Source: Afifella pfennigii DSM 17143
GTDB taxonomy: Bacteria > Pseudomonadota > Alphaproteobacteria > Rhizobiales > Afifellaceae
Reading direction: 5' to 3'
NCBI RefSeq assembly: GCF_000688515.1
Contig: NZ_JHZK01000016.1
Location: 1-64,000 of the forward strand
Length of the DNA: 64,000 bases
Part shown: one piece after another, positions 51,197-59,719 of the stretch
How positions within the stretch are numbered: the first letter of the stretch is position 1
Layout of the letters: every line of letters begins with the position of its first letter
Translations under genes and position numbers: made by a program
The notes under the pieces: generated by a model
Told to the model about the DNA's origin: nothing
Databases searched by the model: none
Seen by the model: the letters and a program-made list of their open reading frames with translations, nothing else

Positions 51197-52626
51197 CTGT
51201 CGTAGAGCGTCGTCGTCGTCGGCACGTCCTCCTGGTGCAGGCCGGCGCGCACCACCGCGGCGGCGGCGAGCTGGCGCGCCTTGAAGCGGAGCTGGCGCTC
51301 GTCAAGGCTCTGCACCTTGCCGCCGGCATAGAGCGGCACGCCGTTCACCCAGGTCTCGGCGATGGTGGCGCTGGAGGCGGAATAGACCAGCGCCTGCAAG
51401 GGATCGTGGAAGGGCGTCCATTCGATGTGGTCGAGGTCGAAGAGAATGAAGTCGGCCTTCTTGCCGACCTCCAGCGAGCCGATCTCGTCGTCCCACATCA
51501 GCGCCTTGGCGCCGTCGATGGTGGCGGCACGCAGCGCCTCGCGGGCGCCGAAGATACTCGGCTGAAGGCGCGCATCCTTGAACATGCCGGCGACCAGGAA
51601 CATCTGCCGCATCAAGTTGAGATTGCCGGCGGCCGACACCCCGTCGGTGCCGAGGCCGACGGTGACGCCGGCCTTCACCATCTCCGGATACTTGCCGATG
51701 GCGGTGGCGCCCTTGCCGAGCTTGTAGGAGGAGGAGGGGCAGAAGGCGACCTTGGTGCGGTGCTCGGCCATCAGGTCGATCTCCTCGTCCTTGACCGCCG
51801 CGCCATGGGCGATGACGAGGTTCTCGCCGAGACCGCCGGAGCGGGCGATGCGGGTGATCGGCCAGCAGCCGTGCTTTTCCTCGCAGACCTTGGCCTCCTC
51901 GATGGAGGTGGCCAGATGGTAGGTGGTGCCGACGCCGAGCTTTTCGGCCAGGGCGCGCGCGCCGACATGCAGCTCCAGCGTGCACGGCTCCTTGCCCTCG
52001 ATATTGACCCAGCAGCGGGCGCGGCCGTCGAGCGCGCCGTGGTATTTCTCCACGCAGGCCTGAAGCTCCTTCAGCGCGGCCTTGGCGTCGGGGAAGAAAT
52101 GGTGCCGCACCATCTCATCCGTCCAGCCGCGCGGCAGCTCGGCCGGCGGGTTGTCGGCGGCGTGGCGGCCGGTGATGCCGCGCATGCCGGTCTCTTGCAT
52201 GGCACGGATGGTGATGCCCGGATCGTATTGCGAGCCCATGTCGAGGAAGCAGGTCGTGCCGGCGCGCAGCATCTCGGTGATGCCCAAAAGCGCGCCCCAA
52301 TATTCGTCCTCCTCGGTGATGAAGGCGTAGAAGGGCTTGGCCCAGTGAAACACCCAGGCGCGGGTGTTGAGGTTATCGGGAAAGACGGCGCGCGACAGGG
52401 TTTCCGACAGGTGCACATGGCTGTCGACGAAGCCCGGACAGATGCCGCGCGCGGTGCCGTCCATGACGAGGTCGAAATCGGCGCCCTCGTAGCGGGCGGC
52501 GATATCGGCGGCGGGGCCGATATCGGCGATGCGGTCGTCCTCCAGGACGATGCTGGCGCCGCGCAGGATGTCGTCCCTGGCGTTGACCAGGAAGGCGACG
52601 TCGAGATTTTCGATCAGCGTACGCAT
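51187..52626 (-). CDS. amidohydrolase, chlorohydrolase/ATZ-TRZ type
   Basis: A 479-residue amidohydrolase of the TrzA/AtzA/SsnA group that deaminates or dechlorinates ring substrates. The HVH metal motif (DSHVHLSETLS), AHGAAVKDEEIDLM and GLGTDGVSAAGNLNL are present. In the usual HxxE segment, however, the sequence is YHLATSIEEA, so the catalytic glutamate appears replaced by threonine; this may mean altered chemistry. It is last in the minus-strand operon that starts at 54974. Confidence 0.85.
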   Translation of the reverse strand: MRTLIENLDVAFLVNARDDILRGASIVLEDDRIADIGPAADIAARYEGADFDLVMDGTARGICPGFVDSHVHLSETLSRAVFPDNLNTRAWVFHWAKPFYAFITEEDEYWGALLGITEMLRAGTTCFLDMGSQYDPGITIRAMQETGMRGITGRHAADNPPAELPRGWTDEMVRHHFFPDAKAALKELQACVEKYHGALDGRARCWVNIEGKEPCTLELHVGARALAEKLGVGTTYHLATSIEEAKVCEEKHGCWPITRIARSGGLGENLVIAHGAAVKDEEIDLMAEHRTKVAFCPSSSYKLGKGATAIGKYPEMVKAGVTVGLGTDGVSAAGNLNLMRQMFLVAGMFKDARLQPSIFGAREALRAATIDGAKALMWDDEIGSLEVGKKADFILFDLDHIEWTPFHDPLQALVYSASSATIAETWVNGVPLYAGGKVQSLDERQLRFKARQLAAAAVVRAGLHQEDVPTTTTLYDSGN

Positions 52627-52635
52627 GAAGGCTCC

Positions 52636-53775
52636 TCAGCTCACCAGGACGAGCTTGTCGGTATCGGTGTGGTCGGACAGAAGCTCGCAGCCATCGGCGG
52701 TGACCAGAAGCATGTCCTTGTTCTGCATGCCGTAGCCGTAGCCGGTCTGGTAGCAGAGCGGCTCAAAGCCGAGCACCATGCCCTCCTCGATCATCGCGTC
52801 CTCGCCTGGGCGGCCGAGGATCGGCGTCTCGCCCAGATAGGGGTCCTCGTGCAGATGCAGGCCGATGCCGTGGCCGACGAAGGAGATGGCCGGCAGCCCC
52901 TTCTCCTTAAGCTTGGCGATGAAGGCGTCGTAGATGGCGCGGCAGCTCGCCCCCGGCTTCACCATCTCCATGATCCGGTACTTGCAATCGACGAGATGCT
53001 GCCAGATCTCCTCCGCCATCTCAGGCGCGCGCTCCACCACGGCGGTGCGGCACACACCGGCCTGGTAGCCGCCAGCAACGGCGAAAATCTCCACGCGGCA
53101 GACATCGCCGGCGGCAAGGCGGCGGGCCGAGGGCCCGACATTGGGCAATTGGCTGCGCTCGCCGGTCGCCACGATGAGAAGCTTGAAATGCTCGGCGCCA
53201 AGCTCGTAGACGCCGCGTGTCAGATGCCCGGCGATATCCATCTCGCTGTCGCCCGCCTTGACCGCGGCATAGGCCTTGGCGATGGCTTCGTCGGCGATGC
53301 GCGACAGGTTGCGAAGCAGGTCCTGCTCCTGCGGTATCTTGATCTGACGCAGGCGATTGAGGATCTGCTCGGCCGGGGCGAAATCCGCCTGCGGCAGGGC
53401 TTTCTGGAGGCGGGCGAAATCGCCGGCAGGCAGATAGTCCATCTCCATGCCGAGACGCGCCCGCTCAAGCCCCAGCTCGCGCAGCTGGTCGGCGAGGATC
53501 GCCATCGGATCGTCGCTGAACTCGCGCCAGATGCGGAAGGGAACCTCCTCGCCCGCCGCGCGGCGGATGGTGCTCGCCTCCATATCGACGCCGAACAGCG
53601 CCAGCTTCCCATCCGCCGTCAGGATCGCCATGGCGTGGCGATGGCGGATGAGCGATTGGGAGGGCACGACGAAGCCCGTCAGATAGGCGAAATTCTCCGG
53701 CGAGGAGGAGACGATGGCGTCAAGGCCATGCTCCTTCATCGCCTTGGCCTGCCGCTCAACGATCGCCTGGCGCAT
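52636..53775 (-). CDS. M24 family, creatinase/Xaa-Pro peptidase-like protein lacking metal ligands
   Basis: A 379-residue two-domain pita-bread protein: N-terminal creatinase domain (SSPENFAYLTGFVVPSQ) and C-terminal M24 domain. Of the five metal ligands of aminopeptidase P, H302 and E338 remain, but the first Asp is E229, the second Asp is G240 and the last Glu is K353. Creatinase, a metal-free hydrolase with this fold, shows comparable losses. I therefore expect a metal-independent C-N hydrolase, not a peptidase. AAAGGAAA precedes the ATG. Confidence 0.87.
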   Translation of the reverse strand: MRQAIVERQAKAMKEHGLDAIVSSSPENFAYLTGFVVPSQSLIRHRHAMAILTADGKLALFGVDMEASTIRRAAGEEVPFRIWREFSDDPMAILADQLRELGLERARLGMEMDYLPAGDFARLQKALPQADFAPAEQILNRLRQIKIPQEQDLLRNLSRIADEAIAKAYAAVKAGDSEMDIAGHLTRGVYELGAEHFKLLIVATGERSQLPNVGPSARRLAAGDVCRVEIFAVAGGYQAGVCRTAVVERAPEMAEEIWQHLVDCKYRIMEMVKPGASCRAIYDAFIAKLKEKGLPAISFVGHGIGLHLHEDPYLGETPILGRPGEDAMIEEGMVLGFEPLCYQTGYGYGMQNKDMLLVTADGCELLSDHTDTDKLVLVS

Positions 53776-53813
53776 CCCTATTTCCTTTCACCTGCCGGCC
53801 GCAGCGGCATCGT

Positions 53814-54974
53814 TCAGTCCTTGACCCGATAAGCTTCGATCTTGGCCTCATCGACCTCGATGCCCATGCCGGGACCGTCCGGCACGAGAATGGCGCCGTC
53901 GACGAGCCGCATCGGCTCGGCGAGGAGGTCGTCCTTGTAGTAGATGCCGCCGATCTGGCCGTTCAGAGCCTCGGCGGGCGTGGAGACGGGCACGACGCAG
54001 GAGAGCGTGACGGGCGGCGCGGCAGCGGCGAGCTGGATATTCGCCAGATTGCCGACGCCCAGCTCCACCGAGCCGTTGACGTTGCACAAAATGCCGGCGG
54101 CACGGCAGACGGCCGCCTTCTCCATCGCCTTGTAAAGGCCGCCCGGCTTGGTGGTGTAGATGGAGACGATCTGCGCCGCCTTCTGCTCGATAATCTGCAC
54201 CACGTCATGGGCGTTCCAGGCGGATTCGTCGGCCATGACCGGCGCGTCGATGGCGCGCGCGACGGCGGCGATGCGCTCAATGCCCATGCAGGGCTGCTCG
54301 AAGTACTTGATGCCGAAGCGCTCGATCTTGCGATACGTCTGGATCGCCTCGCCCGGCGAGGCATAGCCCTCATTGGCGTCGACGCACAGCTCCACATCCT
54401 CGCCGACGGCGGCGCGCACGCGCGAGACCACCTCCACGTCGCGGGCCGGATCGACGCCGACCTTGATCTTGATCGTCCTGATGCCCTCCGAGGCGACCTT
54501 CGCCGCCTCGCGCTCGGCATCCTCCACCGAGACGAGGCCGATGGAATGGGTGACGGGGACCCGCTCGCGCACGCGCCCGCCAAGCAGAGTGTGGACGGGG
54601 ACGTCGAGCCAGCGGCCGGTCAGATCGTAATAGGCGAATTCCACCGCCGCCTTGGCGTAGGGATAGCCCTTGACGATGGCGTCCATGCGCTGATGCAGAC
54701 CGGCGGCGTTGCCGAGCTCCAGGCCGGCGATCACCGGGGCGAGATAATTCTCAATGACGGCGCGGGCAATCAGCGCGGATTCGCCGAAGTAACGGCCGAA
54801 CTCGCCGCCCCAATCCTTCAGCGCCGGCGCCTCGCCCCAGCCGACGCGGCCCTCGTCGTCGGTCATCTTGACCATGACGTAACGGCCGATGGGCTCCGTC
54901 AGGCCGGTCCACTTATGCTCGCGGCGGGTGGGTATCTGTACAATCAAGGTCTCGACGCGGGCAATGGCAGGCAC
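53814..54974 (-). CDS. mandelate racemase/muconate-lactonising enzyme family protein
   Basis: A 386-residue enolase-superfamily enzyme abstracting a proton next to a carboxylate. Catalytic KIK (K169, K171) in TIKIKVG, Mg2+ ligands D199 (CVDANEG), E226 (YFEQP) and D249 (MADES), and a second lysine in TTKPGGL (K276) are intact, the pattern of the muconate-lactonising subgroup that includes racemases and cycloisomerases. It is first in the operon whose promoter region has the GATCACA dyad at 55037. Confidence 0.88.
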   Translation of the reverse strand: MPAIARVETLIVQIPTRREHKWTGLTEPIGRYVMVKMTDDEGRVGWGEAPALKDWGGEFGRYFGESALIARAVIENYLAPVIAGLELGNAAGLHQRMDAIVKGYPYAKAAVEFAYYDLTGRWLDVPVHTLLGGRVRERVPVTHSIGLVSVEDAEREAAKVASEGIRTIKIKVGVDPARDVEVVSRVRAAVGEDVELCVDANEGYASPGEAIQTYRKIERFGIKYFEQPCMGIERIAAVARAIDAPVMADESAWNAHDVVQIIEQKAAQIVSIYTTKPGGLYKAMEKAAVCRAAGILCNVNGSVELGVGNLANIQLAAAAPPVTLSCVVPVSTPAEALNGQIGGIYYKDDLLAEPMRLVDGAILVPDGPGMGIEVDEAKIEAYRVKD

Positions 54975-55036
54975 GGAACGCTCCTCCTGGCTGGCGCAAC
55001 GCCGCGAGACGACACGCCGAAAGACGATAAAATGTG

Positions 55037-55053
55037 ATCACATTGTGTGATCG
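55037..55053. promoter_or_regulatory. 17-bp operator GATCACA-N3-TGTGATC (site B)
   Basis: The same 7-base arms as at 48565, spacer TTG. It overlaps a second perfect palindrome TGTGATCACA at 55034-55043. On the minus strand TTGACA (55073-55068), again within GCTTGACAATC, lies 14 bases away. It is about 65 bases upstream of the racemase-family gene. The rest of the 431-base gap (54975-55405) shows no supported gene and must also contain the ExoD-family promoter. Confidence 0.7.
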
Positions 55054-55405
55054 CGATGATATCGATTGTCAAGCCGGTGCGGAGACCCGACTTGCGAGCG
55101 AGCCTTGCCGCCTGGAGCGCGAAGAGGATCGGAAGTCGGCCCCGATGCCGGCCCCGCTGCCGGCCGCACGGCCCAAGCCCGCCGGCCGTTGCCCGATCCG
55201 CCCCCTCGCCCTCCGCATGGCCTTTCGCGCCGGTTGCCGGCACCTATATGAGCGATACGGTCTCGCGCCGATCCGCCAGGGCTTTGCGGGCGAACCGACC
55301 TGCAAGGCCGGCTCGCGCCCGCTCCCGCGGCACGGGCCGGCGCCGCGGCGCAGCCTCGTTCCGGTCCTCAGGGACCGGCATCCTCAACCCGTTCAGGGCG
55401 CGCGC

Positions 55406-56002
55406 ATGCCCGACGATCCGCACAGCGTCTCCGATATCCTTCAGCGGCTGCATCAGCGGGCGCAGAACCGGGGCTGCGTGACGCTCGGCGATCTCGCCGA
55501 TGCGGTCGGGGCACGCAGTTACGGGCCCTTCCTCATCATCCCGTCGCTCGTCGAGCTCACCCCCATCGGCGCCATTCCCGGCGTGCCGACGGCGCTCGCG
55601 GCCTTCATCGTCGTCTTCGCGGCGCAGATGCTCGTCGGGCGCAAGCATCTTTGGCTCCCCACCTTCGTTTCCCGCCGACGTATCGGCGGGGAGCGGGTGA
55701 CCGGCATCCTCGATAGGATGGAAAAGCCGGCAAGGCGCTTCGATCGCTGGTTCCACGGCAGGCTGACGGCGCTCACCTCCGCGCCCTTCGTGCGCCTTGC
55801 CGCGGCGGTGTGCATCCTTCTGGCGGCGACCGTGCCGCCGCTGGAGCTCATCCCCTTCGCCAGCAGCGCGCCGATGCTGGCGATCGCGGCGATCGGCGTG
55901 GCGGTGATGGTGCGCGACGGCGCGCTGATGGTCGCGGCGGTCGGCCTCGCCGGCCTCGCCCTCGGCTTCAGCGCCAGCTATCTCTTGCCGGGCGGCATCT
56001 GA
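55406..56002 (+). CDS. ExoD family exopolysaccharide synthesis protein
   Basis: A 198-residue inner-membrane protein. The ExoD domain is recognised from VTLGDLADAVGARSYGPFLIIPSLVELTPIGAIPGVPTALAAFIVVFAAQMLVGRKHLWLP and the late helices RLAAAVCILLAATVPPLELIPFASSAPMLAIAAIGVAVMVRDG. ExoD is needed for alkaline tolerance and exopolysaccharide production in Rhizobium, mechanism unknown. The ATG at 55406 is chosen because family proteins begin about here; upstream frame is noise. It ends 10 bases from a convergent gene. Confidence 0.85.
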   Translation: MPDDPHSVSDILQRLHQRAQNRGCVTLGDLADAVGARSYGPFLIIPSLVELTPIGAIPGVPTALAAFIVVFAAQMLVGRKHLWLPTFVSRRRIGGERVTGILDRMEKPARRFDRWFHGRLTALTSAPFVRLAAAVCILLAATVPPLELIPFASSAPMLAIAAIGVAVMVRDGALMVAAVGLAGLALGFSASYLLPGGI

Positions 56003-56012
56003 GGCTCCTTCC

Positions 56013-56756
56013 TCAAGGCAGCCGCTCCTCCACCCTGCCGCTGCGCTGCAAGAGCAGCGCCACCGTCCAGATAAACGCCGCCCAGGAGGCGCCGATCGCC
56101 CAGCCGGCGAGAACGTCCGTCGGCCAGTGCAAGCCGAGATAGATGCGCGACAGGCCAATCATCACGGCCAGGAGGATAGCGACCGACATGGCGTAGATCT
56201 TCAGCGCCCGGCCGGTGTTGAAGCGCATCACCAGGGCGCCGAGGGTCAGATAGACGACGGCCGAGAGGCTGGCATGGCCGCTGGGGAAGCTGAGGGTGAA
56301 GACATCGGCGCCATGGGCCACCAGATCCGGCCGCGGACGGGCGAAGAGGAATTTCAGCCCGTTGACCAGCGCCGTGCCGCCTCCGACCGAAACGGCCAGG
56401 AGAAGCGCGGCATGCGGCCGGCGGGTGAGCAAGAGCCAGCCGGCGACGATGAGGGTGATGAGGGTCAGGGCGAAGGTGGAGCCGAGGCTGGTGACGTCGC
56501 GCACCATCGCCTCGAACCAGAGCGGACCTATCGGATCGGCCATGTCGGCGGGATTGCGCATGGCCAGAAGCAGGAAGCGGTCGAAGGCGCGCGTATCGCC
56601 TTCCAGAACCTCGTCGGCCAACGCGATGAACAGCCAGACGCCGCCGGCGCTCAGCGCCGTCAGCACCAGGATGGCAAGCTCGCGCCCGGCCCAGCGCTCG
56701 CGCAGCTGCGCCGCCGTGGACGCGGTGAGAGAGGAAATGCGTTCGGACAAAGTCAT
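56013..56756 (-). CDS. PAP2-family membrane phosphatase
   Basis: A 247-residue inner-membrane phosphatase with about six helices. The three PAP2 motifs are complete: KFLFARPRP, PSGHASLS and SRIYLGLHWPTDVLAGW, with the catalytic histidines in the second and third. It would dephosphorylate a lipid phosphate such as phosphatidate or undecaprenyl pyrophosphate in the periplasmic leaflet. It converges on the ExoD gene. Confidence 0.92.
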   Translation of the reverse strand: MTLSERISSLTASTAAQLRERWAGRELAILVLTALSAGGVWLFIALADEVLEGDTRAFDRFLLLAMRNPADMADPIGPLWFEAMVRDVTSLGSTFALTLITLIVAGWLLLTRRPHAALLLAVSVGGGTALVNGLKFLFARPRPDLVAHGADVFTLSFPSGHASLSAVVYLTLGALVMRFNTGRALKIYAMSVAILLAVMIGLSRIYLGLHWPTDVLAGWAIGASWAAFIWTVALLLQRSGRVEERLP

Positions 56757-56926
56757 GCCCTCTACCTAGGCGCCATGGCGCGGCAGCTCCAGCCATGTCT
56801 CCTCGTCAGTAGCTCCAAAGCTTACGCGACGTCGCAGTTGATTTCCCCTTTCATTCCGTCGTTACCTACACGCCAGCAGACGGGGCACGGTGCCCGGTCG
56901 CTCAAGTTCCCTCGTAAGGAGCACGC

Positions 56927-58531
56927 ATGATCTGCAAAACCACAATCCGGACGCTGGCGCTTGGCGTCAGCATGGCCGCGATGATGGCCGGCGCGGCTTC
57001 GGCCAAGACGCTGGTCTATTGCTCGGAAGGCTCGCCGGAAGGCTTCGACCCGGCGCTCTACACGGCCGGCACGACCTTCGACGCCTCGTCGAAGCCGGTC
57101 TACAACCGGCTGGTGGAGTTCAAGCGCGGCACCACGGATGTCATTCCGGGGCTGGCCGAAAGCTGGGAGGTCTCCGATGACGGGCTGGAATACACCTTCA
57201 ATCTGCGTCCGGGGGTGAAATTCCACACCACCGACTTCTTCACGCCGAGCCGCGAATTCAACGCCGACGACGTGATCTTCTCGTTCGAGCGCCAGCTGAG
57301 GGAGGACAATCCCTACCATTCCTACGTGGAGGGGGCGAGCTGGGAGTATTTCAACGGCATGTCGATGCCGGACCTCGTCGAATCCATCGAGAAGGTCGAC
57401 GATTTGACGGTGAAGTTCACGCTGACCCGGCCGGAAGCCCCCTTCATCGCCAATCTGGCGATGGATTTCGCCTCCATCTTCTCCAAGGAATACGCCGACC
57501 AGCTGCAAGATGCCGGCCAGCAGGCGCAGCTCAACCAGCAGCCGATCGGCACCGGCCCGTTCCAGTTCGTCGCCTATCAGCCCGACGCGGTGATCCGCTA
57601 CCGGGCCTTCGCCGATTACTGGAACGGCAAGCAGCCAATCGACGATCTGGTCTTCGCCATCACCACCGACAACGCGGTGCGCCAGCAGAAGCTCCTGGCC
57701 AACGAATGCCAGGTGATGCCCTATCCCAACCCGGCGGACGTTGAGAGCCTGAAGGAAAATCCCGACATCAACGTGATGGAGCAGGAAGGCCTCAACGTGG
57801 GCTACCTCGCCTACAACACCAAGGTGGCGCCCTTCGACAACGCCAAGGTCCGCAAGGCGCTCAACATGGCCATCAACAAGCAGGCCATCCTGGACGCCGT
57901 CTTCCAGGGGGCCGGCCAGGCGGCGAAGAACCCGATCCCGCCGACCATGTGGTCCTATAACGAGGCCATCGAGGACGACCCCTACGATCCGGACGCGGCC
58001 AAGGCGATGCTGGAGGAGGAAGGCGTCACCGACCTTTCCATGAAGATCTGGGCGATGCCCGTGCAGCGGCCCTACAACCCGAATGCGCGCCGCATGGCCG
58101 AGCTCATCCAGTCGGACTTCGAGAAGGTCGGCGTTACTGCCGAGATCGTCTCCTACGAATGGGGCGAGTATCTGGAGCGCTCCAAGGCGGAGGACCGCGA
58201 CGGCGCCGTCCTGCTCGGCTGGACGGGCGATAATGGCGATCCGGACAACTTCCTCGCCGTGCTTTTGGGCTGCGACGGCGTCGGCGGCTCCAACCGCGCG
58301 CAATGGTGCCACGAGCCGTTCGAGGAGCTGATCCAGGAAGCCAAGACCAAGGGCAGCCAGGAAGAGCGCGCCCCGCTCTACGAGGAGGCGCAGGCCGTCT
58401 TCAAGGAGCAGGCGCCCTGGGCGACGATCGCCCATTCGGTCGTCTTCATGCCGATGCGCCAGAACGTGACCGGCTATGTCATGGACCCGCTCGGCGGCCA
58501 TTGGTTTGACGGCGTCGATATCGAAGAGTAA
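56927..58531 (+). CDS. dppA: dipeptide/oligopeptide ABC transporter substrate-binding protein (DppA-like)
   Basis: A 534-residue SBP family 5 receptor. Signal peptide MICKTTIRTLALGVSMAAMM ends near ASA. The mature protein begins KTLVYCSEGSPEGFDPALYTAGTTFDASSKPVYNRLVEF, and the DppA-like FNADDVIFSFERQ, DNAVRQQKLLANECQVMPYPNPADV and GDNGDPDNFLAVLLGC stretches with paired cysteines are clear. AAGGAG at 56916-56921 precedes the ATG. It leads a dpp operon; DppA also delivers heme or 5-aminolevulinate in some bacteria. Confidence 0.92.
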   Translation: MICKTTIRTLALGVSMAAMMAGAASAKTLVYCSEGSPEGFDPALYTAGTTFDASSKPVYNRLVEFKRGTTDVIPGLAESWEVSDDGLEYTFNLRPGVKFHTTDFFTPSREFNADDVIFSFERQLREDNPYHSYVEGASWEYFNGMSMPDLVESIEKVDDLTVKFTLTRPEAPFIANLAMDFASIFSKEYADQLQDAGQQAQLNQQPIGTGPFQFVAYQPDAVIRYRAFADYWNGKQPIDDLVFAITTDNAVRQQKLLANECQVMPYPNPADVESLKENPDINVMEQEGLNVGYLAYNTKVAPFDNAKVRKALNMAINKQAILDAVFQGAGQAAKNPIPPTMWSYNEAIEDDPYDPDAAKAMLEEEGVTDLSMKIWAMPVQRPYNPNARRMAELIQSDFEKVGVTAEIVSYEWGEYLERSKAEDRDGAVLLGWTGDNGDPDNFLAVLLGCDGVGGSNRAQWCHEPFEELIQEAKTKGSQEERAPLYEEAQAVFKEQAPWATIAHSVVFMPMRQNVTGYVMDPLGGHWFDGVDIEE

Positions 58532-58546
58532 GCGTAGAAAGCGAGC

Positions 58547-58571
58547 GGAGGGCGGCCTAGTGCCGCCCTCC
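58547..58571. terminator. 10-bp perfect hairpin between dppA and dppB
   Basis: GGAGGGCGGC at 58547-58556 pairs with GCCGCCCTCC at 58562-58571 around a 5-base loop. There is no T-run, so it is more likely a transcript-stabilising or attenuating stem that favours receptor over permease expression, like the one at 8495. Confidence 0.6.
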
Positions 58572-58704
58572 GTGCATTTGCGGGCCGCACCCTTTGCGCC
58601 CCGCCACGTCAGCCCTGCCACGGCAAGCACATGACACACAGCATTCCTGACCTCCGCCGGCCGGCATCGAAGGCACGGCCGCACAAGACACGGCGGGGCT
58701 GACG

Positions 58705-59712
58705 ATGTTCCGCTTCGTCCTGCAGCGCATCAGCCTCTTGATCCCGACCTTCATCGGGGTCTCCATCGTGGCCTTCGCCTTCATCCGGCTTCTGCCAGGC
58801 GATCCGATCCTGCTTCTGGCAGGCGAACGCGGCATGACCGCCGAGCGCTACGCCGAATTGCAACAGGTCTACGGCTACGACCGGCCGCTCCTGGTGCAGT
58901 ATGGCGATTATCTGTGGGGCATCCTGCAGGGCGACCTCGGCACCTCCATCGTCACCAAGCGGCCGGTGCTGTCGGAGTTCATGACGCTGTTCCCGGCGAC
59001 GCTGGAACTCTCCTTCTGCGCCATCGTCTTTGCCGCCGCGCTCGGCATCCCGGCCGGCGTCTTCGCGGCGGTCAAGCGGGGCTCCTGGTTCGACCAGACG
59101 ATCATGGGCACGGCGCTGGTGGGCTATTCCATGCCGATCTTCTGGTGGGGCCTGCTGCTCATCATCCTGTTCTCCGGCATTTTAGGCTGGACACCGGTCT
59201 CAGGGCGCATCTCGCTGCTCTACTATTTCCCGCAGCCGACCGGCTTCATGCTCATCGATTCCCTGCTTTCCGGGCAGGAGGGCGCCTTCAAGTCGGCGGT
59301 CAGCCATCTCATCCTGCCAGCGATCGTGCTCGGCACCATCCCGCTCGCCGTCATCGCCCGCCAGACGCGTTCGGCGATGCTGGAGGTGCTCGGCGAGGAT
59401 TACGTGCGCACCGCCCGCGCCAAGGGCCTGCCGCCCCTGCGCGTCGTCGGCCTGCACGCGCTCAGAAACGCGCTCATCCCGGTCATCACCGTCATCGGCC
59501 TGCAGGTGGGCGTGCTTCTGGCCGGCGCCATCCTGACGGAGACGATCTTCTCCTGGCCGGGGGTCGGCAAGTGGATGGTGGATTCGGTCTTCAAGCGCGA
59601 TTACCCGGTCGTGCAGGGAGGCCTGCTCTTGATTGCCGGGCTCGTCATGGTGGTCAACCTCATCGTCGACCTCCTCTACGGCCTCATCAATCCGCGCATC
59701 CGGCACAATTGA
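58705..59712 (+). CDS. dppB: dipeptide ABC transporter permease DppB
   Basis: A 335-residue inner-membrane permease: MFRFVLQRISLLIPTFIGVSIVAFAFIRLLPGDPI is the classic DppB/OppB N-terminus, and the EAA loop lies in YVRTARAKGLPPLRVVGLHALRNALIPVITV. It pairs with DppC to form the channel. Its start is 173 bases after dppA, across a hairpin. Confidence 0.94.
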   Translation: MFRFVLQRISLLIPTFIGVSIVAFAFIRLLPGDPILLLAGERGMTAERYAELQQVYGYDRPLLVQYGDYLWGILQGDLGTSIVTKRPVLSEFMTLFPATLELSFCAIVFAAALGIPAGVFAAVKRGSWFDQTIMGTALVGYSMPIFWWGLLLIILFSGILGWTPVSGRISLLYYFPQPTGFMLIDSLLSGQEGAFKSAVSHLILPAIVLGTIPLAVIARQTRSAMLEVLGEDYVRTARAKGLPPLRVVGLHALRNALIPVITVIGLQVGVLLAGAILTETIFSWPGVGKWMVDSVFKRDYPVVQGGLLLIAGLVMVVNLIVDLLYGLINPRIRHN

Positions 59713-59719
59713 GGCGACG

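Noticed and set aside
51235-53832. 865-residue plus-strand frame
   Set aside because: Antisense to two real genes; repeated acidic/basic composition typical of reverse-complement GC-rich coding DNA.
56822-58684. 620-residue minus-strand frame
   Set aside because: Antisense to dppA, whose signal peptide and family motifs are clear.
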